From: an uncultured Winogradskyella sp.
Lineage (GTDB): Bacteria; Bacteroidota; Bacteroidia; Flavobacteriales; Flavobacteriaceae
Length of the DNA: 64,000 nucleotides
Assembly (NCBI RefSeq): GCF_947495255.1
Contig: NZ_CANLYI010000002.1
Span: 372,001-436,000 of the forward strand
Direction: 5' to 3'
The notes below the pieces were generated by a model, which saw only the letters and a list, made by a program, of their open reading frames with translations, ran no database searches and was not told the DNA's origin. Position 1 is the stretch's first letter; every line of letters starts with the position of its first letter. The translations under genes and the position numbers were made by a program. Positions 9,092-17,891 of this stretch are shown here, piece after piece.

Positions 9092-9706
9092 ATGCATGTT
9101 GCTGTTGCAGGAAATATAGGAGCCGGAAAAACAACGCTCACAAAACTACTAGCTAAACATTTTAAATGGGAAGCACAATTAGAAGACGTAGTTGATAATC
9201 CATACTTAGATGATTTTTACAATCAGATGGAACGTTGGAGTTTTAACTTACAGGTTTATTTCTTAAACAGCAGATTTCGCCAAGTCAATCAAATCCACGA
9301 TAGCGGAAAAGATATTATTCAAGATAGAACTATCTATGAAGATGCACACATCTTTGCTCCAAACCTTCACGCAATGGGCTTAATGACCAATCGTGATTTT
9401 GAGAATTATTCGTCTTTATTTCAATTGATGGAATCCTTTGTAAAAGGACCAGATTTATTAATTTACTTACGTAGTTCTATTCCTAATTTAGTGGCTCAAA
9501 TTCACAAAAGAGGACGTGATTATGAGAACACTATTAGTATTGATTATTTAAGCCGTTTAAATGAACGCTATGAAGCTTGGATTTCTAAATACGATAAAGG
9601 GAACTTACTTATTATAGATGTAGACAATTTAGATTTTGTAGCTAACCCTGAAGATTTGGGTGATATTATCAATAGAATTGACGCTGAAATTAATGGTTTA
9701 TTTTAA
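9092..9706 (+). CDS. Deoxynucleoside kinase
   Basis: The 204-residue cytoplasmic kinase has a P-loop at 7-15 (AGNIGAGKTTLTK), the substrate-site motif IIQDRTIYEDAHIF (the DRS/ERS motif of the dNK family) and a lid segment HKRGRDYEN. It phosphorylates deoxynucleosides for nucleotide salvage; base specificity cannot be read from the sequence. Its length matches bacterial dGK/dAK-type enzymes. The stop codon overlaps the stop of the convergent DUF2183 gene (9703-9706). Confidence 0.9.
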   Translation: MHVAVAGNIGAGKTTLTKLLAKHFKWEAQLEDVVDNPYLDDFYNQMERWSFNLQVYFLNSRFRQVNQIHDSGKDIIQDRTIYEDAHIFAPNLHAMGLMTNRDFENYSSLFQLMESFVKGPDLLIYLRSSIPNLVAQIHKRGRDYENTISIDYLSRLNERYEAWISKYDKGNLLIIDVDNLDFVANPEDLGDIINRIDAEINGLF

Positions 9707-10713
9707 GCAATAAATCCATGCTTTTTTGCGTGTTGCATAGCTTGCGCACTACTTTCTACCATTAAAACCATTGTAGTCTTATAGTTTTCTACCAAGCCTT
9801 TAACGCGAAGCATTTTCTTTTCATGTTGCACACTTCTGAGATAGATTGCTAAAATACGATCTGGATATTCTTCTGCAATTTCCATATAAATATCCGGATC
9901 ATGTTCACCACTATCTCCAATTAAGATAAAAGGTAATTCAGGATATGTTTTTAAGAGATTTAGGATTTCTTTTTGCTTTTGAGGCTTTTCGTCTTGAGGT
10001 TTCTTTTTCAAAAAATTACTTAAACTCCTTAACAAAATTGGACCTTTAGGGAATTTATTTTGTCTTAAAAAAAGTTCTAAATAACGATACAAATTCCAGG
10101 GACTATGACTCACATAAAAAATAGGATTGGCATTTTCTCCAGAAGCTCCTCTATGTAGTTTATGATAAAAATCGGCAGCTCCTTCTAAAGGAATTCTATT
10201 TTTAGCATGCTTAAATATAGAATTATAAATCACCTTCCATTTTAACGTAGACACAACACCTGTATGTAAAATGGTATCATCTATATCACTAGCAACACCA
10301 AATTGTGCTTTGGTTGAAGGGATTAACAACTCTCCAGGAAAACGGTTTTTATTCTGAATTGTTCGTTTTAAATTATTATTTACATAAGACAATTCAAAAG
10401 ACAACCAACCTTCATCATTTGTTAATGTCTTTAAATTTTCTAAATTTTCCTCAAACTTGTAATACCCCTTATTATCTGTAACACCTTTTAAAATAGTATT
10501 ATTTGGTAACGTTATATTTACACCAACATTTTTAATTTCATCGGTTTCAAAACGCTTCCAAGTATTTACAATAAGATGCCAAATATGTTGCTCCTCTAAG
10601 TCTATTGATTCATCTTCTAAAGCTCTGCCACGAGCGTAAAAATGAGTATTTGTACCGTAACCTTGAAAAGCAATAATCTGTAAAGGGTCTTTTTTTAACC
10701 AGCTCAAATGCAA
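9703..10713 (-). CDS. APP1/DUF2183 domain protein, putative phosphatidate phosphatase
   Basis: The 336-residue protein has no signal peptide. An N-terminal beta domain (about 1-125) precedes the haloacid-dehalogenase-like APP1 catalytic region with the DxDxT signature in VASDIDDTILHTG. Further motifs are FYVSHSPWNLY and the acidic motif FILIGDSGEHDPDIY. Yeast App1 with this domain is an Mg-dependent phosphatidate phosphatase; the bacterial substrate is inferred. The 3' end overlaps the convergent dNK stop by 4 bp. Confidence 0.85.
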   Translation of the reverse strand: MHLSWLKKDPLQIIAFQGYGTNTHFYARGRALEDESIDLEEQHIWHLIVNTWKRFETDEIKNVGVNITLPNNTILKGVTDNKGYYKFEENLENLKTLTNDEGWLSFELSYVNNNLKRTIQNKNRFPGELLIPSTKAQFGVASDIDDTILHTGVVSTLKWKVIYNSIFKHAKNRIPLEGAADFYHKLHRGASGENANPIFYVSHSPWNLYRYLELFLRQNKFPKGPILLRSLSNFLKKKPQDEKPQKQKEILNLLKTYPELPFILIGDSGEHDPDIYMEIAEEYPDRILAIYLRSVQHEKKMLRVKGLVENYKTTMVLMVESSAQAMQHAKKHGFIA

Positions 10714-10832
10714 TTAATTTTAATAATTTTCAAGATAGTAAAATCTATAGTGCTAAAAAATCATCTTACCCATTTTATCTAAATTTAGTTTGTTAAACTT
10801 TAAGTCTTCAGAATTATAATTAATTTCGCAGT

Positions 10833-12386
10833 ATGATAAGAGCCTTACAATTACGCGTTAATTTATTTGAAGAAAGACAACCAGACGGTTTGCTAAAAAA
10901 AGCTGCCCACAATCTGGATATAAAAACTTCAGAAATTTCAGGAATAAAAGTTCTAAGAAAATCTATTGATGCACGTAAGCGAAACATCATATTTAACTAT
11001 AAGGTTGAAGTCTATATTAATGAACCGATGCCCGAAAATTCTGAGTACCACTTTGATTACAAGGATGTTTCAAAAGCAAAACCAATTCATATTATTGGCT
11101 TTGGACCTGCTGGTATGTATGCTGCTTTACGATGTATTGAGTTAGGTTTTAAACCTATTGTTTTAGAACGTGGTAAAAATGTAAAAGACAGAAGAAGAGA
11201 TTTAAAAGCCATAAACCAAGATCATTTTGTTAATGAAGATTCTAATTATTGTTTTGGTGAAGGTGGAGCTGGTACCTACTCTGATGGAAAACTTTATACA
11301 CGTAGTTTAAAACGAGGTGATGTAAGACGAATTTTTGAAAACTTAGTATATCATGGTGCCACAGATCAGATATTAGTTGATGCGCATCCTCATATTGGGA
11401 CGAATAAATTACCTAAAGTTGTTCAGAATATTAGAGAGAATATTATAAAATTTGGTGGTGAAGTTCATTTTGAATCTAGAGTTTCAGATTTCACTATAAA
11501 AGATAATAAAATTGTTGCCTTACAACTTAAAGATGGAAGTGAACTAAATATTGAAAAAGTGATTTTAGCAACCGGACATTCTGCAAGAGATATTTTCTAC
11601 TTATTAAATGATAAAAAATTAAAGCTTGAAGCAAAATCTTTTGCGATGGGAGTTAGAGTAGAGCATCCACAAGAGATTATTGACGGGATTCAATACCATT
11701 GCAAAGGCGAGCCACGAGACGAGTTGTTGCCTGCGGCTTCTTATAGTTTGGTACAACAAGTTAATAATAGAGGTGTTTATTCATTTTGTATGTGTCCTGG
11801 AGGATTTATTGTACCTGCTGCAACTGCAAACGGAGAAGTTGTTGTTAACGGAATGTCACCTTCTAAACGAAATAATAAATTTGCCAATTCTGGTATTGTT
11901 ACCGAAATCAATGTTGACAAAGATTTATATAAATACGAGCATTTTGGAGCTTTAAAAGCATTAGAATATCAAAAAGACCTAGAACGTTTAGCCTTTACAG
12001 CTGGCGGAAGAACTCAAGCTGCTCCTGCACAACGACTAACTGATTTTGTTGAAGGTAAATTATCTTTAACTTTAAATGAAACATCGTATCAACCAGGTCT
12101 AAAATCGGCAACTTTACATTCATTATTACCTAAAATTATAGGTGGATCATTGAGAAAAGGTTTTAAAGCTTTTGGTGAAAAAATGAGAGGTTATTACACA
12201 GAAGAAGCTAATGTTATTGGTGTTGAATCTCGTACATCATCTCCTGTAAACATTCCTAGAACCGAAACTTTAGAGCATCCTGAAATCTCAAATTTATTCC
12301 CATGTGGCGAAGGTGGTGGTTATGCTGGTGGTATTATTTCTGCCGCTATGGATGGTGAGCGTTGTGCTGAGGCGGCTTGTAACTAA
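10833..12386 (+). CDS. NAD(P)/FAD-dependent oxidoreductase
   Basis: The 517-residue protein has an N-terminal segment of about 85 residues, then a Rossmann dinucleotide fold (IHIIGFGPAGMYAALRC with GxGxxG, acidic end VLERGKNV). It continues with CFGEGGAGTYSDGKLYTR, a second FAD-contacting ATGHSARD and a C-terminal FPCGEGGGYAGGIISAAMDG that closes the FAD site. This is the family of uncharacterised FAD-dependent dehydrogenases found widely in bacteria; the substrate is not known. It is cytoplasmic and monocistronic by spacing. Confidence 0.88.
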   Translation: MIRALQLRVNLFEERQPDGLLKKAAHNLDIKTSEISGIKVLRKSIDARKRNIIFNYKVEVYINEPMPENSEYHFDYKDVSKAKPIHIIGFGPAGMYAALRCIELGFKPIVLERGKNVKDRRRDLKAINQDHFVNEDSNYCFGEGGAGTYSDGKLYTRSLKRGDVRRIFENLVYHGATDQILVDAHPHIGTNKLPKVVQNIRENIIKFGGEVHFESRVSDFTIKDNKIVALQLKDGSELNIEKVILATGHSARDIFYLLNDKKLKLEAKSFAMGVRVEHPQEIIDGIQYHCKGEPRDELLPAASYSLVQQVNNRGVYSFCMCPGGFIVPAATANGEVVVNGMSPSKRNNKFANSGIVTEINVDKDLYKYEHFGALKALEYQKDLERLAFTAGGRTQAAPAQRLTDFVEGKLSLTLNETSYQPGLKSATLHSLLPKIIGGSLRKGFKAFGEKMRGYYTEEANVIGVESRTSSPVNIPRTETLEHPEISNLFPCGEGGGYAGGIISAAMDGERCAEAACN

Positions 12387-12447
12387 TTTAATTGGTTTAA
12401 TAAATAAGATAAGGGACAGCAAAATAAAACCGTAAATAATTAATTCT

Positions 12448-12455
12448 TACTTTTG
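12448..12455 (+). promoter_or_regulatory. Candidate -7 box upstream of fabD
   Basis: TACTTTTG matches TAnnTTTG and lies 20 bp before the fabD ATG. The -33 region is too AT-rich to call. Confidence 0.45.
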
Positions 12456-12475
12456 CACAACTAAAATTACAACAA

Positions 12476-13369
12476 ATGAATGCATATATATTTCCAGGTC
12501 AAGGTGCTCAATTCTCAGGAATGGGATTAGACCTTTACGAAAATTCACCTTTAGCACAAGAATTGTTTGAAAAAGCAAACGATATCTTAGGTTTTCATAT
12601 CACAGACATTATGTTTGAAGGTTCTGCTGAAGACTTAAAGGAAACAAAGGTAACACAACCTGCTATCTTTTTACATTCAGTAATTTTAGCAAAAACAATT
12701 GGTGACATTATGAAACCAGATATGGTTGCTGGTCATTCACTTGGAGAATTCTCTGCTTTAGTTGCAGCAGGAGCTTTAACTTTTGAAGACGGATTGAAAT
12801 TAGTTTCACAACGTGCACAAGCGATGCAAAAAGCTTGTGAATTACAACCAAGTACTATGGCTGCTGTTTTAGGCTTAGATGATGAAATTGTAGAAAAAGT
12901 ATGTTCTCAAATTGAAGGTGTTGTAGTTGCAGCTAACTATAACTGTCCTGGCCAATTAGTGATCTCTGGTGATGTTGAAGCTATAAATAAAGCTTGTGTC
13001 GCTATGAAAGATGCTGGCGCAAGACGTGCTTTAGTTTTGCCTGTTGGTGGAGCTTTTCATTCACCTTTAATGGAGCCTGCTCGTGAAGAATTAGCTGCTG
13101 CAATTGAAAACACAACTTTTAGCAAACCAAATTGCCCAATATATCAGAATGTAACTGCAAAGGCTGTTACTGATGAAAATGAGATTAAAGCTAATTTAAT
13201 TTCTCAACTAACAGCTCCTGTTCGTTGGACACAATCTGTACAACAAATGGTAAAAGATGGTGCATCTAATTTTACAGAAGTTGGTCCTGGTAAAGTTTTA
13301 CAAGGTTTAGTAAAGAAAATAAATAGAGAAGCAGTAACAGCTTCAGCTACATTTGAAACTAATGCTTAA
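12476..13369 (+). CDS. fabD: Malonyl-CoA:ACP S-malonyltransferase
   Basis: The 297-residue protein has the N-terminal motif FPGQGAQFSGMG, the nucleophile Ser88 in AGHSLGEFSAL and the active-site His195 in GGAFHSPLM. The C-terminal segment EVGPGKVLQGLVKK is typical of FabD. It transfers malonyl from CoA to acyl carrier protein for fatty-acid elongation in the cytoplasm. The length is standard. lspA follows after 11 bp and is likely co-transcribed. Confidence 0.96.
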   Translation: MNAYIFPGQGAQFSGMGLDLYENSPLAQELFEKANDILGFHITDIMFEGSAEDLKETKVTQPAIFLHSVILAKTIGDIMKPDMVAGHSLGEFSALVAAGALTFEDGLKLVSQRAQAMQKACELQPSTMAAVLGLDDEIVEKVCSQIEGVVVAANYNCPGQLVISGDVEAINKACVAMKDAGARRALVLPVGGAFHSPLMEPAREELAAAIENTTFSKPNCPIYQNVTAKAVTDENEIKANLISQLTAPVRWTQSVQQMVKDGASNFTEVGPGKVLQGLVKKINREAVTASATFETNA

Positions 13370-13380
13370 AACCTACTGCT

Positions 13381-13884
13381 TTGAACAGAAACCTATTCAT
13401 TACTCTACTTATCATATTCAACATTGCTATTGACCAAATCTCTAAAGTTATTGTACGTAACACATTAACTTTTAGAGAACAAATCGATGTAATTGGAAGT
13501 TATTTTCAGTTAATTTGGGTTGAAAACAAAGGTGCTTTTTTAGGTATGGGGAGCGACATGAATCCTACTCTAAGATTAATATTTTTATTAATCTTGCCGA
13601 CTATTGTTTTAGGTTATGTAGTTTATTACATTGTAAAAACAAAAGAACTCGATAAATTAAGTCTAATTGCATTCTGTTGTATTGTTGGTGGCGGAATTGC
13701 AAATGTTTTTGACCGTATTGTTTTTGGTCAAGTAACAGACTTCTTTTTTATTAATCTTGGAGGTGTCTTTAAAACGGGAATATTCAATGTTGCTGACCTT
13801 TCAGTATCATTAGGATTGGTAATGCTTTTATTAGGTGGTTTCTTAAATAGAAACAAAAGCAAAGTCATTACAGAATCTAATTAA
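13381..13884 (+). CDS. lspA: Lipoprotein signal peptidase II
   Basis: The 167-residue inner-membrane protein has four hydrophobic segments. The family signatures are DQISKVIVR near the N-terminus, VENKGAFLGMG, the first catalytic Asp in GGGIANVFDRIVFGQVTDFF and the second in FNVADLSVSLG. It cleaves prolipoproteins before the lipidated Cys, which matters here because many utilisation-locus proteins are lipoproteins. The start is TTG at 13381; the next in-frame ATG lies after the first conserved blocks, so TTG is preferred. Confidence 0.93.
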   Translation: MNRNLFITLLIIFNIAIDQISKVIVRNTLTFREQIDVIGSYFQLIWVENKGAFLGMGSDMNPTLRLIFLLILPTIVLGYVVYYIVKTKELDKLSLIAFCCIVGGGIANVFDRIVFGQVTDFFFINLGGVFKTGIFNVADLSVSLGLVMLLLGGFLNRNKSKVITESN

Positions 13885-13901
13885 CTTAATTAAATATTAC
13901 T

Positions 13902-13922
13902 ACGTTAAAATTGAATTAACGT
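13902..13922. terminator. Weak hairpin between convergent lspA and small gene
   Basis: ACGTTAA / TTAACGT arms (7 bp each, 7-nt loop) lie between lspA and the convergent 66-residue gene and overlap the latter's stop. The stem is AT-rich and no strong T-run follows, so this is tentative. Confidence 0.3.
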
Positions 13923-14116
13923 GCCAATTGGCAATCCTCGCAATCTTTAATTTCTCCGTAATACGTTTCGCGGTATTTGTGAAGTGTTTTATAAGGTATA
14001 CTTAAAAATTGTTTTTTGATATAAGTGACATCAGTTAATAATACACCCATTTTTTTTGTGAAGCGACCTTCTGTTTTGGTCTCTCTTTTAATACTTATCA
14101 ATTTCATGTTATTCAA
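13916..14116 (-). CDS. Small conserved-looking hypothetical protein
   Basis: The 66-residue basic protein starts MNNMKLISIKRETKTEGRF, has no signal peptide, and has a C-terminal Cys-x-x-Cys (DCEDCQLAR). The start may be the fourth-codon Met (MKLISIKRE). It fills the space between lspA and the amidohydrolase, has no overlapping better ORF, and its codon use looks like its neighbours. I do not recognise its family. Confidence 0.55.
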   Translation of the reverse strand: MNNMKLISIKRETKTEGRFTKKMGVLLTDVTYIKKQFLSIPYKTLHKYRETYYGEIKDCEDCQLAR

Positions 14117-14295
14117 TTATCATTCACTGCAAAGCAACAAAGATTGATAACCAACACCAAGGAATAAACGTTAAAACCAAGTTAATTGCTTCTAGTATTA
14201 TCATATTGAACATCAGCTCTTACAACTATTACCGTATTCGTAACCGATGTCTCCTACACTAAAAATACAATAATCAAAAAATAATAAATAAGTAA

Positions 14296-15573
14296 TTATT
14301 TTTTATAAATAACACCTTCTTTCATTACAAAAGTTACGTTCTCCATGGTAGAAATTGTAGTTATAGGGTTTTCATCTACAGCAATAATATCAGCAATAAA
14401 ATTAGGTTTAATTTGCCCTATTTCTTCTTCCATATTTAATAGCATAGCATTGGTAATTGTAGCACATTGAATTGTTTCCATTTCTGGCATTCCGGCTTCT
14501 ACCATATAACCAAATTCTTTTCCGTTATCACCATGATAAAAAACCGCAGCATCTGTACCAAATGCAATTCCTACTCCTGCTTTATAAGCTCTTCCAAACA
14601 TATCCTGTATTTTAGGTCCAATATCTAAGGCTTTAGGTACTATAATTTCTGGGTAATAACCATCAATCTTAGCTTTATCTGAAACAAATTTTCCTGCAGT
14701 AATAGTTGGCACGAGGTATACATCGTGTTTTTTCATTAATTCCATTGTTTCGGTACTCATTAAAGTTCCGTGCTCAATAGTTTTCACACCTCCTAATATT
14801 GCTCTTTGCATGCCTTCGTCACCATGTGCATGTGCCGCAACATGAAAGCCATAATCTTTTGCAGTTTCGCAAATTGCTTTTATTTCTTCGACTGTGAATT
14901 GTGGATTTTGGCCACTTTTAGCCACACTTAAAACACCACCTGTTGCTGTAATTTTAATTAAATCTGCTCCATTTTTATAACGTTGTCTTACTGCTTTTTT
15001 AGCATCTTCAATACCATTTACCACACCTTCTTTCGGTCCAGGGTTTCCAACAATGCTTTTCTTATATCCATTAGTTGGATCTGCATGACCTCCTGTTGTT
15101 GCCAAAGCTTTTTCTGCTGTAAAAATTCTTGGACCTTCTATTTTTCCTGCATTTATAGCATTTCTCAAAGACACATTTACTCCAGAACCTCCTAAATCTC
15201 TAACTGTTGTAAATCCACTCATTAAAGTAACTCTGGCATACTTAACAGAATTAAAAGCTACATCAGCATCATTTAAGGTATATTCCTCTAGATAAGATTT
15301 TGGATTTGTTTCGCCTTCCATATGCACATGCATATCTATTAAACCAGGCATTACTGTTTTAGATTTTAAATCAACTATAATATCCTCAGCATTCTTTGGA
15401 TTAACATAGCCGTTTTCAACTGAAACAATTTTATTTCCAGAAACAACAATTGTTTTTTCCTTTAAAACTTTTCCAGATTTAGTGTCGATTAATTTTCCGC
15501 AATGGAGATACGTGTTTTGTGCCGTGAGTGATAAAACACACATCAATACTAAAATTCTGAGTAAAGTTTTCAT
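14296..15573 (-). CDS. Exported metal-dependent amidohydrolase
   Basis: The 425-residue protein has a signal peptide (about 1-19, ending LSLTAQ). The amidohydrolase metal site is visible: HxH in GLIDMHVHMEGET, the bridging-Lys region ADLIKITATGGV, His residues in HVAAHAHGDEG and KTIEHGTLM, and the catalytic Asp in AFGTDAAVFYHG. This matches the Xaa-Pro dipeptidase/imidazolonepropionase-like subgroup that acts on N-acyl amino acids or dipeptides. The exact substrate is unknown. It lies 10 bp downstream of galE, same strand, so probably co-transcribed. Confidence 0.88.
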   Translation of the reverse strand: MKTLLRILVLMCVLSLTAQNTYLHCGKLIDTKSGKVLKEKTIVVSGNKIVSVENGYVNPKNAEDIIVDLKSKTVMPGLIDMHVHMEGETNPKSYLEEYTLNDADVAFNSVKYARVTLMSGFTTVRDLGGSGVNVSLRNAINAGKIEGPRIFTAEKALATTGGHADPTNGYKKSIVGNPGPKEGVVNGIEDAKKAVRQRYKNGADLIKITATGGVLSVAKSGQNPQFTVEEIKAICETAKDYGFHVAAHAHGDEGMQRAILGGVKTIEHGTLMSTETMELMKKHDVYLVPTITAGKFVSDKAKIDGYYPEIIVPKALDIGPKIQDMFGRAYKAGVGIAFGTDAAVFYHGDNGKEFGYMVEAGMPEMETIQCATITNAMLLNMEEEIGQIKPNFIADIIAVDENPITTISTMENVTFVMKEGVIYKK

Positions 15574-15583
15574 CTATAAATGT

Positions 15584-16603
15584 TTATTTGTTTCTAATTT
15601 TCTGTTCCCATTTCCATGCAGAATCCATTGCGTCATCTAAAGTGAGCTTTGTTTTCCAACCTAAAATATTATTTGCTTTAGAAGTTTCAGCATAAGCGGC
15701 TGTTACATCACCTTCTCTTCTATCTACAATTTTATAATTTAAGACTTTACCTGAAACACGCTCAAAAGATTGAATAGCTTCTAAAACAGTACTTCCTGTA
15801 CCTGTTCCGAGATTGAAAAACTCAAAATTAGATTCATTTTTCTCATCTAACAATCGTTGTAAAGCAATTACATGTGCTTTCGCTAAATCGACTACATGAA
15901 TATAATCTCTTACACAAGTACCATCTGATGTTGAGTAATCACCTCCAAATACAGATAATTGCGCTCTTAAACCCATACCAGTTTGGGTAATATATGGCAC
16001 TAAATTTTGCGGAACTCCAATAGGTAACTCTCCAATTTCTACAGAAGGATGTGCACCAATAGGATTAAAATATCGTAAAGCTATTGCATTAATATCTGCA
16101 TTAACTCTACATGTATCTCTTATAATTTCTTCACCTACTTGTTTGGTGTTACCGTATGGTGATTCTGCTGGTTTAACTGGTGCATTTTCAGTAATCGGTA
16201 ATTCATCTGCTTGTCCATAAACCGTACATGATGAACTAAAAATAAAATTCTTTTTACTTAACCCACTCAATTCTTGAAGCATGTAAACTAAGGTGGTAAT
16301 ATTGTTTTCATAATACATTAAGGGTTCTGCAACACTTTCTCCAACGGCTTTATTTGCTGCAAAATGAATAACACCATCAATATCATTATGACGTTTAAAA
16401 AAATCTTGAACGTCTACCTTTACTTTTAAATCCAATTTCTCAAAATGAGGCTTTTTGTTAGTGATAGCTGTTATACCATCTAAAACCTCAATAGAAGAAT
16501 TTGATAAATTATCTATCACAACAACCTCAAAACCTTCATTTTGTAATTCAACAACGGTGTGGGACCCAATAAAACCTAAACCTCCTGTTACTAATATTTT
16601 CAT
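15584..16603 (-). CDS. galE: UDP-glucose 4-epimerase
   Basis: The 339-residue short-chain dehydrogenase has the NAD-binding TGGLGFIGSHT at the N-terminus, the YxxxK pair in SPYGNTKQVGEE and the Ser/Thr of FSSSCTVYGQ. The GalE-typical NPIGAHPSVEIGE and ALRYF segments are present. It interconverts UDP-glucose and UDP-galactose for surface polysaccharide and galactose metabolism. It starts 1 bp after the upstream aminotransferase stop, so the two are an operon. Confidence 0.93.
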   Translation of the reverse strand: MKILVTGGLGFIGSHTVVELQNEGFEVVVIDNLSNSSIEVLDGITAITNKKPHFEKLDLKVKVDVQDFFKRHNDIDGVIHFAANKAVGESVAEPLMYYENNITTLVYMLQELSGLSKKNFIFSSSCTVYGQADELPITENAPVKPAESPYGNTKQVGEEIIRDTCRVNADINAIALRYFNPIGAHPSVEIGELPIGVPQNLVPYITQTGMGLRAQLSVFGGDYSTSDGTCVRDYIHVVDLAKAHVIALQRLLDEKNESNFEFFNLGTGTGSTVLEAIQSFERVSGKVLNYKIVDRREGDVTAAYAETSKANNILGWKTKLTLDDAMDSAWKWEQKIRNK

Positions 16604-16604
16604 T

Positions 16605-17765
16605 TTAAGAGTTGTTGTTAATAAAATTAAGAACTGTACTTGTTATAAATTCAATTTGATCATCTTCAAGCTCAGTGTGCATTGGTAAAGAGATAACAGA
16701 CTTAATCAACTGATTTGTAACTGTAAAATCAAACTCATTGTAGCGCTCATCTAAATATGCTTTTTGTCTATGCAGTGGAATTGGATAATAAACACCACAG
16801 GGAATATTATTTTCTTGTAAATGTGCAACTAAAGCATCACGATTTACATCTTTTAAATTTAATGTGTATTGGTGAAATACGTGACAATCGCAAGTATCAC
16901 AAATGCCTTCACAAACATCTCTACCTGTAGGTATTGTAATATTTGGATGATCCTCAAAAGCTTTGTTATATTTCCTAGCAGCATCACGCCTTTTACTATT
17001 ATAAGCATCTAAATGTGGCAACTTAGCATCTAAAACTGCGGCTTGAATCGAATCTAATCTAGAGTTAACACCTACAACATCATGATGGTAACGCTCATAC
17101 ATCCCGTGATTTACAATTCCTCTTATAGTGTGCGCTAAGTCATCATCGTTTGTAAAAATAGCACCACCATCTCCATAACAACCTAAATTTTTAGAAGGAA
17201 AAAATGACGTAGATGCTACATCACCTATGGCTCCTGTCTTAGTTTTAGAACCATCTTTATGTGTATAATCTGCACCAATACCTTGTGCATTATCTTCAAT
17301 TACATATAAATTATGTTCCTTAGCTAAATCCATAATAGCATCCATATCTGCTGGCAAACCAAATAAGTGGACTGGTACAATAGCTTTTGTTTTTGGTGTA
17401 ATTGCTTTTTTAATAGCATCTACATCAATATTAAATGTAACAGGGTCTACATCTACTAGTACAGGTGTTAATTGCAATAAAGCAATCACTTCTACAGTTG
17501 CTGCGAAAGTAAAATCCGCAGTAATCACCTCATCTCCTGGCTTTAATCCCAAACCCATCATTGCGATTTGCAAAGCATCTGTGCCGTTAGCACAAGGAAT
17601 TACATGTTTAACACCTAAGTAATCTTCAAGATTTTTCTGAAACTGATGTACTTTAGGTCCATTTATAAATGCTGCACTTTCCATAATTTCTGCAATTGCT
17701 GGATCTACAACGTCTTTTATTTTTGCGTATTGACTCTGAAGGTCAACCATTTGAATTTTTTTCAT
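16605..17765 (-). CDS. DegT/DnrJ/EryC1-family sugar aminotransferase with Cys cluster
   Basis: The protein has 386 residues from the ATG at 17765. A longer open frame to 17852 exists, but its first 29 residues do not fit the family, whereas MKKIQMVDLQSQYAKI does. PLP-enzyme features are the internal Lys192 in SFFPSKNLGCYGDGG, EDNAQGIGADY and VNSRLDSIQAAVL. It aminates a nucleotide-linked keto-sugar for LPS or glycan synthesis. A cysteine cluster (C-x3-C-x2-C-x-C-H; residues coded by 16879-16916) sits just before FHQYTLNL and could bind a metal. It precedes galE by 1 bp and is divergent from waaA. Confidence 0.9.
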   Translation of the reverse strand: MKKIQMVDLQSQYAKIKDVVDPAIAEIMESAAFINGPKVHQFQKNLEDYLGVKHVIPCANGTDALQIAMMGLGLKPGDEVITADFTFAATVEVIALLQLTPVLVDVDPVTFNIDVDAIKKAITPKTKAIVPVHLFGLPADMDAIMDLAKEHNLYVIEDNAQGIGADYTHKDGSKTKTGAIGDVASTSFFPSKNLGCYGDGGAIFTNDDDLAHTIRGIVNHGMYERYHHDVVGVNSRLDSIQAAVLDAKLPHLDAYNSKRRDAARKYNKAFEDHPNITIPTGRDVCEGICDTCDCHVFHQYTLNLKDVNRDALVAHLQENNIPCGVYYPIPLHRQKAYLDERYNEFDFTVTNQLIKSVISLPMHTELEDDQIEFITSTVLNFINNNS

Positions 17766-17891
17766 TCTCAAGTTTACATTAATAGAAAATAAATAAGAAA
17801 GCTTAATAGCTCTTAGCGAAAGTACGAAATTGTAATGGCTATGACAACGCAATTAATTGAAAGAAATGTATTTTAGCATAAATATTTATTT

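Noticed and set aside
17766..17852. Longer N-terminus for the DegT-type aminotransferase
   Set aside because: The extra 29 residues (MRCHSHYNFV...) do not fit the family, and the ATG at 17765 gives the usual start.
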